The position numbers and the translations under genes are program-made. A stretch of 64,000 bases of DNA from PALSA-693 sp963702305. Lineage in GTDB: Bacteria > Actinomycetota > Acidimicrobiia > Acidimicrobiales > Palsa-688. Where the stretch lies: assembly GCA_963702305.1 (NCBI GenBank), contig CAVPBX010000001.1, forward strand, positions 75,285 through 139,284, given 5' to 3'. The notes below the pieces were generated by a model. It made no database searches, was not told the DNA's origin, and saw only the letters and a program-made list of their open reading frames with translations. Every line of letters begins with the position of its first letter. Position 1 is the stretch's first letter. Shown in pieces: positions 9,683 to 19,742 of the stretch.

Positions 9683-11625
9683 GTGTACCTGCCCGACGGC
9701 TCCCCCCGCGACCTGCCCGCCGGGTCCACCGGCGCCGACCTGGCCAGGTCCATCGGGCGCGGCCTGGCCCGGGCGGCCGTGGCGGTCGAGGTCGACGGCG
9801 AGGCGCGGGACCTGACGGCGCCGCTGCCCGAGGAGCCCGGGTCGCGGTCATCACTGCCGACACCGAGGCCGGTCGGCACGTGCTGCGCCACTCCACCGCC
9901 CACGTGCTGGCCGAGGCCGTCACCGATCTGTGGCCGGGGGCCCGCTACGCCATCGGGCCGGCCATCGAAGACGGCTTCTACTACGACTTCGAGCTGCCGG
10001 GCGGCCTGCACTTCTCCGAGGACGACCTGGCTCGGATCGACGCCCGCATGCGGGCCATCGTCGCCGAGGATCAACCGTTCGTCCGCGAGGAGCACACCGT
10101 CCCCGAGGGGCTGGAGCTCTTCGCCGACCAGCCGTACAAGACGGAGATCATCGAAGGCGTCGACACGTCCGAGGGCGCGGGCGCCGGGGTGGTGAGCGCC
10201 TACCGCAACACCGACACCTTCGTGGATCTGTGCCGGGGTCCGCACGTCCCGTCCACTGGCCGGTTGGGGCATTTCCAGCTCATGAAGGTGGCCGCGGCCT
10301 ACTGGCGCGGTGACGAGCACCGGCCCCAGCTGCAGCGGATCTACGGCACCGCGTGGGAATCCAAGGCGGCCCTCGAGGACCACCTGACCCGCCTGGAGGA
10401 GGCGGAGAAGCGCGACCATCGCCGGCTCGGGGCCGAATTGGACCTGTTCCACTTCCCGCCCGAGATCGGCGGGGGGCTGCCGGTCTTCCATCCCAAGGGC
10501 GGCATGATCCGCAAGCTGATGGAGGACTATTCGCGGGCCGAGCACGAGAAGGCCGGATACCAGTTCGTCTGGACGCCGCACCTGGCCAAGTCGACGCTGT
10601 ACGAGACGTCGGGCCACCTGGAATGGTACAAGGACGGCATGTACCCCCCGATGGAGATGGAGGGCGCCACCTACTACCCCAAACCGATGAACTGCCCGAT
10701 GCACATCCTCATCTACCAGGCCCGCCAGCACTCCTACCGGGAGCTGCCGATCCGCCTGTTCGAGTTCGGGACGGTCTACCGCTTCGAGCGGTCCGGGGTC
10801 CTCAACGGGCTGCTCCGTGTCCGGGGCATCACCCAGGACGACTCCCACATCTTCTGCACCCCGGATCAGCTGGGACCCGAGCTGGCCGACCTGTTGGCGT
10901 TCGTCCTGCGCATCCTGCGGGCCTTCGGGCTGACCGAGTTCGAAGCCGAGCTGGCGACCCGGCCCGACAAGTTCGTCGGCGACCCGGCGGAATGGGACGT
11001 GGCCACCGAGGCCCTGCGCCAGGCCCTCGAAGCCGCCGACATCCCCTACGTGGTGGCCGAGGGGGAGGGGGCCTTCTACGCCCCCAAGATCGACGTGCAC
11101 GTTCGCGACGCCATCGGGCGCCGCTGGCAGGTGTCCACCCTCCAGGTCGACTTTCAGGAGCCCCAGCGTTTCGGGATGGAGTACGTCGGCGCCGACAACA
11201 ACCGCCACCGCCCGCAGATGATCCATCGGGCCCTGTTCGGCTCGATCGAGCGCTTCTTCGCCATCCTGATCGAGCACTACGCGGGCGCCTTCCCCGTGTG
11301 GCTGGCCCCCGTCCAAGCGCGCATCCTCCCGGTCCGCGACGACCACCAGCCCTATGCCGACCAGGTGGCGGCCGAACTGCGGGCGGTGGGCATCCGGGTC
11401 GATGTCGTCGCCGCGGACGAGCCGCTCGGGGGGCGGGTCCGCAAAGGCAAGCTGGAGAAGGTGCCCTATCTGCTGGTGGTCGGCGACGACGACGTCGCCG
11501 CCGGCACGGTGGGCGTCAATTCCCGGGAGAAGACGCGGCCGGACCGGGGGGTCCCGGTCGCCGAGTTCGTCACCGCCCTGCAGGCGGAGATCGACTCGCA
11601 CGCCCTCGGGCCGCTCTCTGCGTGA
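9683..11625 (+). CDS. thrS: Threonyl-tRNA synthetase (one frame break)
   Basis: Charges tRNA-Thr. The GTG start opens the TGS domain (VYLPDGSPRDLPAGSTGADL). A missing G near 9835 breaks the frame before VAVITADTEAGRHVLRHSTA; the second segment holds the editing domain (HSTAHVLAEAV, with a later LCRGPHVPSTG), the class II catalytic core (PKPMNCPMHI, VYRFERSG, GADNNRHRPQMIHRALFGS) and the anticodon-binding domain. About 648 residues in total, normal for the family. The stop overlaps the GTG of the HIT gene. thrS followed by HIT and pgsA is a conserved actinobacterial order. Confidence 0.95.
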
Positions 11626-12128
11626 GCGGGCTGGAACGGCTGTGGGCCGGGTGGCGCAGCCAGTACATCGAAACCGCGACCGGATCCGCGGATCGGGGCT
11701 GCGTCTTCTGCGCCATCCTGTCGAGCGGCCTGCCCGACGAGGAGACGCATGTGGTGTGGCGCCACCCCGAGGGTACGGCGGTGGCCTTGCTCAACGCCTT
11801 CCCCTACGCCAGCGGCCATCTCATGGTGCTGCCCACCCGCCATGTGGGCGAGATCGAGGACCTCGACGCCGCCGAGGGGGTCGCCATCTGGGGCGGCGTC
11901 GGCGACGCGGTCCGAGCGCTCAAGGCGGCCTACCGGCCGGACGGGCTGAACGTCGGCGCCAACCTGGGACGCGCCGCGGGGGCCGGCGTCCCCGGGCACT
12001 TCCATGTCCACGTGCTGCCCCGTTGGGGCGGCGACACCAATTTCATGACTTCCGTCGCCGACACCCGGGTCCTGCCCGAGGCCTTGTCGGCCAGCGCGGC
12101 GAAGGTACGCGCCGCCTGGCCTCGGTAA
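11622..12128 (+). CDS. HIT-family nucleotide hydrolase/phosphorylase
   Basis: A 168-residue histidine-triad protein with the catalytic motif HFHVHVLPRW. CVFCAIL near the start and HLMVLPTRHVGEIEDL in the middle are typical of the branch that includes the mycobacterial Ap4A phosphorylase, which also sits directly after thrS. Activity on dinucleoside polyphosphates is therefore likely but inferred from family and position. The start GTG overlaps the thrS stop (GTGA). Confidence 0.88.
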   Translation: MSGLERLWAGWRSQYIETATGSADRGCVFCAILSSGLPDEETHVVWRHPEGTAVALLNAFPYASGHLMVLPTRHVGEIEDLDAAEGVAIWGGVGDAVRALKAAYRPDGLNVGANLGRAAGAGVPGHFHVHVLPRWGGDTNFMTSVADTRVLPEALSASAAKVRAAWPR

Positions 12129-12138
12129 TCTGACAACC

Positions 12139-12522
12139 GTGCCGACGGCTGAGGAGATCGCCCAGCAGGTTCGAGTGGCCCTCGACGCCGGGGACCTGGA
12201 CGCCTACCGGGAGCTGCTGGACCCGCACGCCACCTGGGGTCCGCCGGACGACCCGGTGTCGGGCTGTCATAGCCGCGACGAGGTTCTGGCCTGGTACGGC
12301 CGCAGCCGGGACGCCGGGATGCGGGCCCGGGTCACCGAAGTGGCGGTAGGCGCCGGAAAGCTCCTCGTCGGCATGCGGGTCGTAGGCCGCCCGGCGGCCG
12401 AGGACGCCGGCGGCGAAGCCGACCGGTGGCAGGTGTTGACACTGGGCGACGGGCGCATTGTCGACATCCGGGGCTTCGACGATCGCGTCGAGGCGGCCCG
12501 CCGCGCCGGCGTCCGGGACTAG
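12139..12522 (+). CDS. SnoaL-like/NTF2-fold protein
   Basis: A 127-residue protein starting at GTG 12139, ten bases after the HIT stop. The pattern of an N-terminal helix (EEIAQQVRVALDAGDLDAY), LLDPHATWGPPDD and a strand pair ending in GRIVDIRGFDDR fits the NTF2/SnoaL fold. No catalytic residues can be assigned. It ends tail-to-tail with EF-G2, overlapping by four bases. Confidence 0.65.
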   Translation: MPTAEEIAQQVRVALDAGDLDAYRELLDPHATWGPPDDPVSGCHSRDEVLAWYGRSRDAGMRARVTEVAVGAGKLLVGMRVVGRPAAEDAGGEADRWQVLTLGDGRIVDIRGFDDRVEAARRAGVRD

Positions 12523-14585
12523 CCCCCGGCCGAGTCCCGGCGGACCTTGTCCCAGAGGTTCTGGGGGAGCGGGTCGTAGTGGTCGTGCTCGGCATGGAAG
12601 CTGCCGCGCCCGCCCGTGATGGAACGCAGGTCGATGGCGTAGCGCAGGATCTCGGAGGTGGGGACGAGGGCGGTGACGATGGAGTCGCCGTCGTTGCCGG
12701 CCTCGGTGCCCTGCACCCGGCCCCGGCGGCTGTTGAGGTCGCCCATGACGTCGCCCTGATAGGCCGCCGGCACGGTGACCTCGATTTTGGAGATGGGCTC
12801 CAGCAGAATCGGTCCCGCTTTCTCCATGGCCTCCCGGAAGCCGATGGCACCGGCCATCTTGAAGCTCATTTCCGACGAATCGACCGAGTGGTACTTGCCG
12901 TCGAAGCAGGTGACCCGGACGTCGACAACGGGCCAGCCGTGGGTGCCGCCGGTGGCCATGGCCTCCTCCACGCCCTTCTGGACCGCGGGGATGAACTGCC
13001 GGGGGATGGCGCCCCCGACGATCTGGTCGACGAACTCGAATCCGGCGCTCCGTTCCAAGGGCTCGATGCGGATGAAGGCCACTCCGAACTGGCCGTGCCC
13101 GCCGGTCTGCTTCTTGTACTTGCCCTCGGCTTCGGCCGTGCCGAGGATCGTCTCCCGGTAGGGGACCACTACCGGCTCGGTCGAGCACCTCCACCCCAAA
13201 CTTGCGAGCCAGCCGCTCGGTCACGATCGCCAGGTGGGTCTCGCCCATCCCGCCCAGCAAGGTCTGATGGGTCTCGTCGTCGCGGTAGACCGACAGCGCC
13301 GGGTCCTCCTCCTGGAGCCGGTGCAGGGCGGTCATGAGCTTGTCCTCGTCGCCCTTCGACTTGGGGACTGATGCCGACCCGCAGCACCGGCTCCGGCACC
13401 GGCCGGGGCGGGATCACCACCGGGGTGCCCTTCGGCGCCAGGGTGTCGCCGGTGACGACGTCCGGCAGCTTCGCCACCGCGCCGAGGTCGCCCACGGGCA
13501 GTTCATCGACGGGGATCTGCTCCTTGCCGCGGAGGCTGAACGGGGCGTGGATGCGTTCGTCGGTATGGGTGCGGGCGTTGACGAGGCTGTCGTCCGGCCG
13601 CACCCGACCCGACAGGACCTTGAACAGGCTGATCTTGCCGACGTGGCGGTCGGCGAGGGTCTTCCACACCCAGGCCAGGGGCGGGCCGTCGGGGTCGGGT
13701 GCCACCTCAGCGGTGGCCCCGCCGGCGTTCACGGTGACGGGCGGGCGGTCGAGCGGCGAGGGACCGATCTCGCAGATGAAGGTGGCGAGCCGATCGACGG
13801 CAATCTGCTTGGTCGCCGACCCGCACACCACCGGGATACACCTGGGCGGACGCCACCCCGTGCGCCAGGGTCTCCTCCAGCTGCTTGACGGACGGCACCT
13901 CGCCGTCCAGGTAGCGCTCCATCAGGTCGTCGTCGGCGACCACGATCCCCTCGACCAGGGCGTCGTGCACCGAATGCTCCCGGCCGGCCATGTCGTCGGG
14001 GATGGGCCCGGTGCTGGGCCGGCCGCCGTCGTAGGTGATCGCGGTGTCCGACAGCAGGTCGGCGACGCCCCGGAATTCGGCTTCCTCGCCGATCGGCAGT
14101 TCGAGGGGCGCCACGCCGGCGCCGAACGTGGTCTGCAGGTCTTCGAGGGTCCGCTCGAAGGAGGCCCGCTCCCGATCGAGCTTGTTGACGAAGATCAGCC
14201 GGGGTAGTCCCATCCGGGCCGCGATCTTCCACATGCTGCGCGGTCTGCACCTCGACGCCTTCGACCGCGCTGACCACGAAGACGGCCAGGTCGGCGACGG
14301 CGAGGGCGGCGGCGGCTTCCTCCGCGAAATCGGCGTAGCCGGGGCAGTCGAGCAGGTTGATCTTGTGGCCCTCCCACTCGATGGGCGCCAGGGCAGCCGA
14401 GACCGACAACCCCCGCTTTTGTTCCTCGGGTTCGAAGTCGGTGACGGTGCGGCGTCCTCGACCCGGCCGGGCCGGCCGATCGCCCCCGAGAGGTGCAGCA
14501 GGGCTTCGGTGAGCGTGGTCTTGCCGGCCCCGCCGTGCCCGACCAGGGCGACATTGCGGATCGTCGCCGGTGGGTAGGCCTTCAC
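12519..14585 (-). CDS. Elongation factor G-like protein EF-G2 (about five frame breaks)
   Basis: A translational GTPase paralogue of EF-G. The GTG start follows a GGGAG ribosome site. G1 is GHGGAGKTTLTEALL, the switch region is EEQKRGLSVSAALAP, G3 is LLDCPGYADF (D-C-P-G instead of D-T-P-G), G4 is FVNKLDRER. Later domains contain KTLADRHVGKISLFKVLSG, GGMGETHLAIVTERL, GKYKKQTGGHGQFGV and the domain V stretch PISKIEVTVPAAYQGDVMGD. The DCPG form and RGLS switch match EF-G2 (mycobacterial Rv0120c type) better than canonical FusA. Frames change near 14450, 14225, 13840, 13365 and 13190; both sides align each time, giving about 689 residues. Confidence 0.85.
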
Positions 14586-14707
14586 CGGTGATCACTCCCG
14601 TGGCAATGGTCCTCCTTCCCCGGTCCCGGGCGGGTCCCGGGATCCCCCCTACGTCCTTGGTCCGAAGAACGCCAGCGTAACGGTCCGCGGTGGTACCCTG
14701 AGCGACT

Positions 14708-14722
14708 AACTGACCGTCAGTT
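14708..14722. promoter_or_regulatory. Perfect 15-nt palindrome, possible TetR-type operator
   Basis: AACTGAC-C-GTCAGTT is a perfect 7+1+7 palindrome in the 191-bp gap between the divergent EF-G2 and pgsA genes, 55 bp before the pgsA start. Size, symmetry and place suit a repressor operator. No regulator gene is adjacent, so the protein partner is unknown. Confidence 0.4.
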
Positions 14723-14776
14723 TCCGATCGGGGCCAGGGCCCACGGCCGGGACTGGCATGAGGAGTCTTTTCACCA

Positions 14777-15642
14777 GTGTTCGACGGACGGTTTCCGCTC
14801 GGGAGTCGACCGGGCGGTCAAGCCCATCGGCGGGATGCTCAGGCGGACGGGCCTCTCGCCCGACCACCTGACCGCATTCGGTCTGCTGCTGGCGATCCCC
14901 ACCGCCTGGGCCATCGCCACCGGGCGCCTCGGGCTCGGGCTCGGGTCTGCTCATCGGCTCCGCGGTGCCCGACCTGCTCGATGGGGCCCTGGCCAAAGCG
15001 TCGGGCCGAGCCAGCGTGCGAGGTGCCTTCTTCGATTCGGTGGCCGACCGGGTCACCGACAGCTTGGTGCTGGGCGGCATGGCCTGGTACCTGCTGGACC
15101 GGCACCACGGCCACCTGGTCCTGCTGCCGATGGCGGTGCTGGGGGCGTCGTTGCTGATTTCCTACGAGCGGGCCAAGGCCGAGTCGCTGGGCTTCGACGC
15201 CAAGGGCGGGCTCATGGAGCGGGCCGAACGGGTGGTGGTCCTGTGCGCCGGCCTGGCCTTCAGCTTCCTGCTGATCCCGCTGCTGTGGCTGATGCTGGCC
15301 CTGACCATGGCCACCGCCGTCCAACGATTCGTCAAGGTCTGGCGCCAGGCCACCGCTGCCGGCCACGGGCCCCCGCCGGCCGAACGGCCGGTCTTCGTGC
15401 GCCGGGCCGGCTACGCCCGGGGCGAGCCGCCCGCCGTCGCCGCCCGGTGGCGGGCCTGGCGGGAGGCCAACGGTTGGGTGCCGCGGTCCGCCCGCTACGC
15501 CGACGGTTCGCATCGCGGCAGCGCCACCGCCCGCTGGCAGGAACGCCGGCAGGCCCGTCTGGCCCGGCTGGCCGGTGGTGACCAGGGGCGCTCCGACGCG
15601 GTGACGCCGATCCGGCGCCGCTACGGCTCGCGCCGGCCCTGA
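14777..15642 (+). CDS. pgsA: CDP-alcohol phosphatidyltransferase, likely PI-phosphate synthase PgsA (two frame breaks)
   Basis: Makes phosphatidylinositol (phosphate) from CDP-diacylglycerol at the membrane. The GTG start lies 13 nt after AGGAG. The family motif D-x2-D-G-x2-A-R-x8-G-x3-D-x3-D is present as DLLDGALAK...GAFFDSVAD, with Lys in place of the usual Arg. Several hydrophobic helices are seen (LLPMAVLGASLLISY, FSFLLIPLLWLMLAL), and a long basic C-terminal tail ends in RRRYGSRRP. One extra base near 14800 and another near 14945 break the frame; removal gives FDGRFRSGVDRAVKPIGGML and GLGLLIGSAVPD. The following acyltransferase and pimA support a role in PIM synthesis. Confidence 0.85.
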
Positions 15643-15698
15643 GCCTCCCGCCGACCCTGCGCCTGTCCCCCGCCCTGAGCGCCTTTCGGGCCGGCTCG

Positions 15699-16562
15699 GT
15701 GGCGGCCGCGGTGCTGCCGGCGCCGGTGAGCCGGCGGGTGGCCGAAGGGGTCGCGGTGCTGGCCGGACGCGAACCCCTGCCGGCCATGAGCCGGCGGCGG
15801 GCGCAGGTCGCCCGTCACCTCCGGCGGGTCTACGGATCGGACATCGGCCGGTGGGAGCTGAGCCGGCGGGTGGACGAGGCCTTCGCGTCGTACGCCCGGT
15901 ACTGGGCCGAGAGCCTCCGGCTGCCCAGTCTGGGGGCGGCGGAGCTCACCGCGGGCTGCCCCTACGAGGGCTTCGAGCACATCGCGGCGGGCGAGGCCGC
16001 GGGGCGAGGCACCATCCTGGCCCTGCCCCACCTCGGTGGGTGGGAATGGGCCGGTAGCGAGCTGGCCGCCACCGGGCATCCGATCTCCGTGGTGGTGGAG
16101 GCGCTGGACCCTCCTGAGCTGTTCGAGTGGTTCGTGTCCTTCCGCGAGCGGCTGGGCATGCACGTCATCCCCATGGGCCCGGGCGCCGGAGCCGCCTGCA
16201 CCCAGGCGTTGGCGGCCAACCATCTGCTGTGCCTGCTGTGCGACCGCCTCGTCGGCAACGCCGCCGGGGTGGGCGTGGACTTCTTCGGGGAGCGCACCCG
16301 GCTGCCCGCCGGGCCGGCCACGCTGGCCCTGCGCACCGGCGCCGCCCTGGTGCCCTGCGCGGTGTACTTCGCCCAGGCGACCAACCAGCACGTGGCGTTC
16401 GTGCGGCCCCGGATCGAACTGCGCCGGCAGGGTCGCCTCCGCGAGGACGTCCAAGTGGGGACCCAGGCCCTGGCCGGCGAGTTGGAGTGGCTGATCCGCC
16501 GGGCTCCCACCCAGTGGCATCTGATGCAGCCCAACTGGCCGTCCGACGCCGAGTACCAGTAG
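15699..16562 (+). CDS. Lysophospholipid acyltransferase, likely PIM acyltransferase
   Basis: A member of the HtrB/LpxL-like acyltransferase superfamily; between pgsA and pimA it is the expected phosphatidylinositol mannoside acyltransferase (PatA-like). The catalytic motif is H-x4-E, seen as LPHLGGWEWAG; GVGVDFFGERTRLPAGPATLAL and the final TQWHLMQPNW are typical. The GTG at 15699 gives 287 residues, but homologues carry a longer hydrophobic N-terminus, and the frame stays open back to a CTG overlapping the pgsA stop, so the real start may be upstream of 15699. Confidence 0.85.
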   Translation: MAAAVLPAPVSRRVAEGVAVLAGREPLPAMSRRRAQVARHLRRVYGSDIGRWELSRRVDEAFASYARYWAESLRLPSLGAAELTAGCPYEGFEHIAAGEAAGRGTILALPHLGGWEWAGSELAATGHPISVVVEALDPPELFEWFVSFRERLGMHVIPMGPGAGAACTQALAANHLLCLLCDRLVGNAAGVGVDFFGERTRLPAGPATLALRTGAALVPCAVYFAQATNQHVAFVRPRIELRRQGRLREDVQVGTQALAGELEWLIRRAPTQWHLMQPNWPSDAEYQ

Positions 16563-16592
16563 CCGACCGGGATCGCCCCGTATCCTCGCGAC

Positions 16593-16829
16593 GTGAACGA
16601 TGCGCCCAGGCGACCCGAGGATGCCGGCAAGGACTTTCTTGACCTCATCGAGCGGCGGGTGGCCCGAACTTCGGACCTGGCCACGAAATCGCGGCTGCGG
16701 GCCCTGCAAGCGGCCGCGTCGGAACTCGGCCGGGCGGTGCTCGGCGGGCTGCTCGTCGAGTTCAGTGAACACCAGAGCCCAGATCGGAGCGCCGGGCCGT
16801 CCGCGCCGGGCGTGAGGTCCCAGGAGTAG
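16593..16829 (+). CDS. Small helical protein of unknown function
   Basis: A 78-residue protein with a GTG start, between the acyltransferase and pimA with short gaps on both sides. It is predicted mostly helical (DFLDLIERRVARTSDLATKSRLRALQ split over two helices), with no membrane segment and no motif I recognise. Codon use matches the neighbours. Its place in a PIM gene string suggests co-transcription, nothing more. Confidence 0.55.
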   Translation: MNDAPRRPEDAGKDFLDLIERRVARTSDLATKSRLRALQAAASELGRAVLGGLLVEFSEHQSPDRSAGPSAPGVRSQE

Positions 16830-16838
16830 CCTCCCGCC

Positions 16839-17915
16839 GTGCGGGTAGGCCTGGTGTGTCCATACAGCCTCACCGTGCCAGGAGGCGTCCAGGGACAGGT
16901 GCTGGGATTGGGGCGGGCGCTGCGCCAGGCCGGCGTCGACGCCCGGGTGCTGGGGCCCTGCGACGGGCCGCCGCCCGACACCTTCGTCACCCCCCTGGGC
17001 AATTCCATCCGGACGGCGTCGAATGGCTCCATGGCCGCCATCGCCCCCGACGCCGCCGCGTCCCTGCGCACCATCCGGGCCCTCCGCGACGAGCAGTTCG
17101 ACGTGGTCCACCTGCACGAGCCGCTGGCGCCCGGCCCGACCCTGACGGGCCTGGTCTTCACCGATGGCCCCCTGGTCGGCACGTTCCATCGGGCCGGCGA
17201 GAGCTCGTGGTACCGGGCCCTCAAGCCCCTGGGCGCCTGGGCTGTCAGCCGGCTGACGGTGCGGGCTGCCGTCTCAGAGGAAGCCCGCGCCGCGGTCGTC
17301 CGACTGTTCGGCGGCACCTACGAGGTGGTCTGGAACGGCATCGATGTGGCGCGGTTCCAGGAGGCCACCCCCTGGCCGACCGACGGTCCGACCATCCTCT
17401 TCATCGGTCGTCACGAGCCCCGCAAGGGCCTGGCCGTGCTGATCGACGCCCTGGCCCGTCTGCCCGCCGACGTGCACCTCTGGGTCGCGTCCGAAGGCCC
17501 CGAAACCGCCCGCCTCCGCCACCTGACCTGCGACGACGAAAGGGTGGAATGGCTCGGCACCATCAGCGATCGGGAGAAGATCCGTCGCGTCCGATCGGCC
17601 GACGTCCTGTGTGCGCCCTCGCTGCACGGTGAGAGCTTCGGGGTCATCCTGCTGGAAGGGATGGCCGCGGGCACCCCGGTCGTCGCCAGTGACCTGGTGG
17701 GCTACCGCAACGTCGCCCGACCCGACGAGGACGCCCTGCTGACCCCGCCCGGGGACCCGGTCGCCCTGGCCGCGGCGCTGACGGTGATCCTCGAGGGCGG
17801 CCCGCGGGTGGAGGCCCTGGCGGCCAGCGGCGTCCAGCGGGCTGCCACCTTCTCGTTGGAGAGCCTCGCCAAGCGCTACATCGATCTGTACGACGACGCC
17901 CAGCGCGGGCACTGA
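16839..17915 (+). CDS. pimA: Phosphatidylinositol mannosyltransferase PimA
   Basis: GT4-family, GT-B fold enzyme that transfers the first mannose from GDP-mannose to phosphatidylinositol on the inner face of the membrane. The N-terminus VGLVCPYSLTVPGGVQGQV is diagnostic of the family; HLHEPLAPGPTL, GTFHRAGESSWY and the nucleotide-sugar site ILFIGRHEPRKGL and HGESFGVILLEGMAAGTPVV (E-x7-E) are all present. 358 residues, a normal length. The start GTG is 9 nt after the small upstream gene. Confidence 0.93.
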   Translation: MRVGLVCPYSLTVPGGVQGQVLGLGRALRQAGVDARVLGPCDGPPPDTFVTPLGNSIRTASNGSMAAIAPDAAASLRTIRALRDEQFDVVHLHEPLAPGPTLTGLVFTDGPLVGTFHRAGESSWYRALKPLGAWAVSRLTVRAAVSEEARAAVVRLFGGTYEVVWNGIDVARFQEATPWPTDGPTILFIGRHEPRKGLAVLIDALARLPADVHLWVASEGPETARLRHLTCDDERVEWLGTISDREKIRRVRSADVLCAPSLHGESFGVILLEGMAAGTPVVASDLVGYRNVARPDEDALLTPPGDPVALAAALTVILEGGPRVEALAASGVQRAATFSLESLAKRYIDLYDDAQRGH

Positions 17916-17966
17916 CAGCCGGCGCCCGCTGTCGGGGTCCCGGCTGCCCTACCATTCTCCCGACAT

Positions 17967-18698
17967 GTGCAGACCGCTCCTGTGACCCCGCCGGCCCGGG
18001 CCAAGCTGCTGGTGGCCCTCTTCGCCGGGGTGCCGGCGGTGGTGCTGGGCGTCATCGCCCTGCTCGTGGGCGGCGCGGTGGTGGGGGTCATCGTCCTGGT
18101 GGTGGTCGCAGCCGGGTTGGCGGCATGGGCCCGACTCCGAGGTGAGCACCGGGTCCTGGCGGCCCTCGGGGGACGCCCGGCCGACCCCGTGACCGACGCC
18201 CGCTTGTGGAACCTCGTCGACGGTCTCAGCATCGGGGCAGGCGTGCGCCCGCCGCGGGTGCAGGTCGTCGAGAGCCCGGGCCTCAACGCCCTGGCGGCCG
18301 GCACCCGCCCCAACCACGCCGTCGTCGGAGTCACGACCGGGCTGCTCAGCGAGCTCGACCGCATCGAGCTGGAGGCCGTGCTGGCCGAGGAGCTCACCCA
18401 GATCCGCCGCCAGGAGACCCTGCCGGCCACCCTGCTGGCCGCCACGTTCGGGTGGGGACGGGGCTTGGCCGTACCCGCGGACCACGACGCCCAGGCTGAC
18501 CAGGCGGCCGTCACCCTCACCCGCTATCCGCCGGCGCTGGCCGCGGCGCTCGAGAAGATGGACGCCAAGGGGTCCCAGGTGGTCGGCCAACCGGCGTCCA
18601 TGGCCCACCTGTGGCTGGCCGACCCGACCACACCGGGCACCCGGGGCCGAGGTCGCCTGCCGCTACGCGAGCGGATCGAAGCGCTCCGAGAGCTCTGA
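17967..18698 (+). CDS. M48 (HtpX-like) protein lacking the zinc-binding motif
   Basis: Two hydrophobic N-terminal segments (about residues 12-53) precede a domain that aligns to HtpX-type M48 metalloproteases: VVESPGLNALAAG, VGVTTGLLSELDRIELEAVLA and a C-terminal LPLRERIEAL. At the place of the catalytic HExxH the sequence is EELTQ: both zinc-binding histidines are replaced (codons GAG and CAG). The third ligand region reads DHDAQADQAAV where active enzymes have an E-x-x-A-D pattern. The frame is intact, so this is not an indel artefact. Probably a non-catalytic membrane-bound pseudoprotease. GTG 17967 is used; GTG 17982 is an alternative. Confidence 0.75.
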   Translation: MQTAPVTPPARAKLLVALFAGVPAVVLGVIALLVGGAVVGVIVLVVVAAGLAAWARLRGEHRVLAALGGRPADPVTDARLWNLVDGLSIGAGVRPPRVQVVESPGLNALAAGTRPNHAVVGVTTGLLSELDRIELEAVLAEELTQIRRQETLPATLLAATFGWGRGLAVPADHDAQADQAAVTLTRYPPALAAALEKMDAKGSQVVGQPASMAHLWLADPTTPGTRGRGRLPLRERIEALREL

Positions 18699-18778
18699 GC
18701 GGCCGTGGCGGGCCGGACCCGCCGGGGGACGGCCCTAATCGCTCGGGCGACGTGGTGTCCGCCCCGTAGACTGCGCCT

Positions 18779-19702
18779 ATGGCTTCTTCCGACACGGCAG
18801 GCACCCCGGCCCCGGCGCACTCCGGGCGCCGCACGGGCACCGATCTGGTCAAACGGGGCTTGGCCGAGATGCTCCGGGGTGGAGTCATCATGGACGTCGT
18901 CACCGCGGAGCAGGCCAAGATCGCCGAGGACGCCGGGGCGGTGGCGGTGATGGCGTTGGAGCGAGTCCCGGCCGACATTCGCCGCGACGGCGGGGTGGCC
19001 CGGATGAGCGACCCGGCCCTGATCGAAGCGATCAAGGCGGCGGTGACCATCCCGGTGATGGCCAAAGCCCGGATCGGCCACTTCGCCGAGGCGCAGGTAC
19101 TCGAGTCGCTGGGTGTCGACTACGTGGACGAGAGCGAGGTGCTCACGCCCGCCGACGAGGTCAACCACATCGACAAGTGGTCGTTTACCGTCCCGTTCGT
19201 GTGTGGCGCCACCAACCTCGGGGAGGCGTTGCGGCGCATTTCGGAAGGGGCGGCCATGATCCGCTCCAAAGGCGAAGCCGGTACCGGCGACATCAAGGAG
19301 GCGGTACGCCACCTGCGGTCCATAACCGGTGACATCCGGCGGATCACCCAGGCCGACAGCGCCGAGCGCTACGGGTGGGCCAAGCAGCTGCAGGCCCCGG
19401 TGTCGCTGGTGCAGGAGGTGGCCGAGACGGGCCGGCTGCCGGTCCCGCTGTTCTGCGCGGGCGGCATCGCCACCCCGGCGGACGCGGCGTTGGTGATGCA
19501 GTTGGGCGCCGAGGCGTGTTTCGTGGGCAGCGGCATCTTCAAGAGCTCCGATCCGGCCCGGTTCGCCCGCGCCATCGTGGAGGCCACCACCCACTTCAAG
19601 GACCCGCAGATCGTGGCCAAGGTGAGCCGGGGCCTCGGCGAGGCCATGCGCGGCGAGGAGTCCAACACGGTGGAAACCCGCCTGGCCGATCGAGGCTGGT
19701 AG
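18779..19702 (+). CDS. pdxS: Pyridoxal 5'-phosphate synthase lyase subunit PdxS
   Basis: Builds PLP from ribose 5-phosphate, glyceraldehyde 3-phosphate and ammonia supplied by PdxT. A TIM-barrel protein of 307 residues with MALERVPADIRRDGGVARMS, the Schiff-base lysine region PVMAKARIGH, the second lysine region MIRSKGEAGTGD and VGSGIFKSSDP. It is followed after 40 nt by pdxT, as expected for the complex. Confidence 0.97.
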   Translation: MASSDTAGTPAPAHSGRRTGTDLVKRGLAEMLRGGVIMDVVTAEQAKIAEDAGAVAVMALERVPADIRRDGGVARMSDPALIEAIKAAVTIPVMAKARIGHFAEAQVLESLGVDYVDESEVLTPADEVNHIDKWSFTVPFVCGATNLGEALRRISEGAAMIRSKGEAGTGDIKEAVRHLRSITGDIRRITQADSAERYGWAKQLQAPVSLVQEVAETGRLPVPLFCAGGIATPADAALVMQLGAEACFVGSGIFKSSDPARFARAIVEATTHFKDPQIVAKVSRGLGEAMRGEESNTVETRLADRGW

Positions 19703-19742
19703 GGCGGCGGCTACACTCGACGTATGGGAAGGATCCCGCCAG

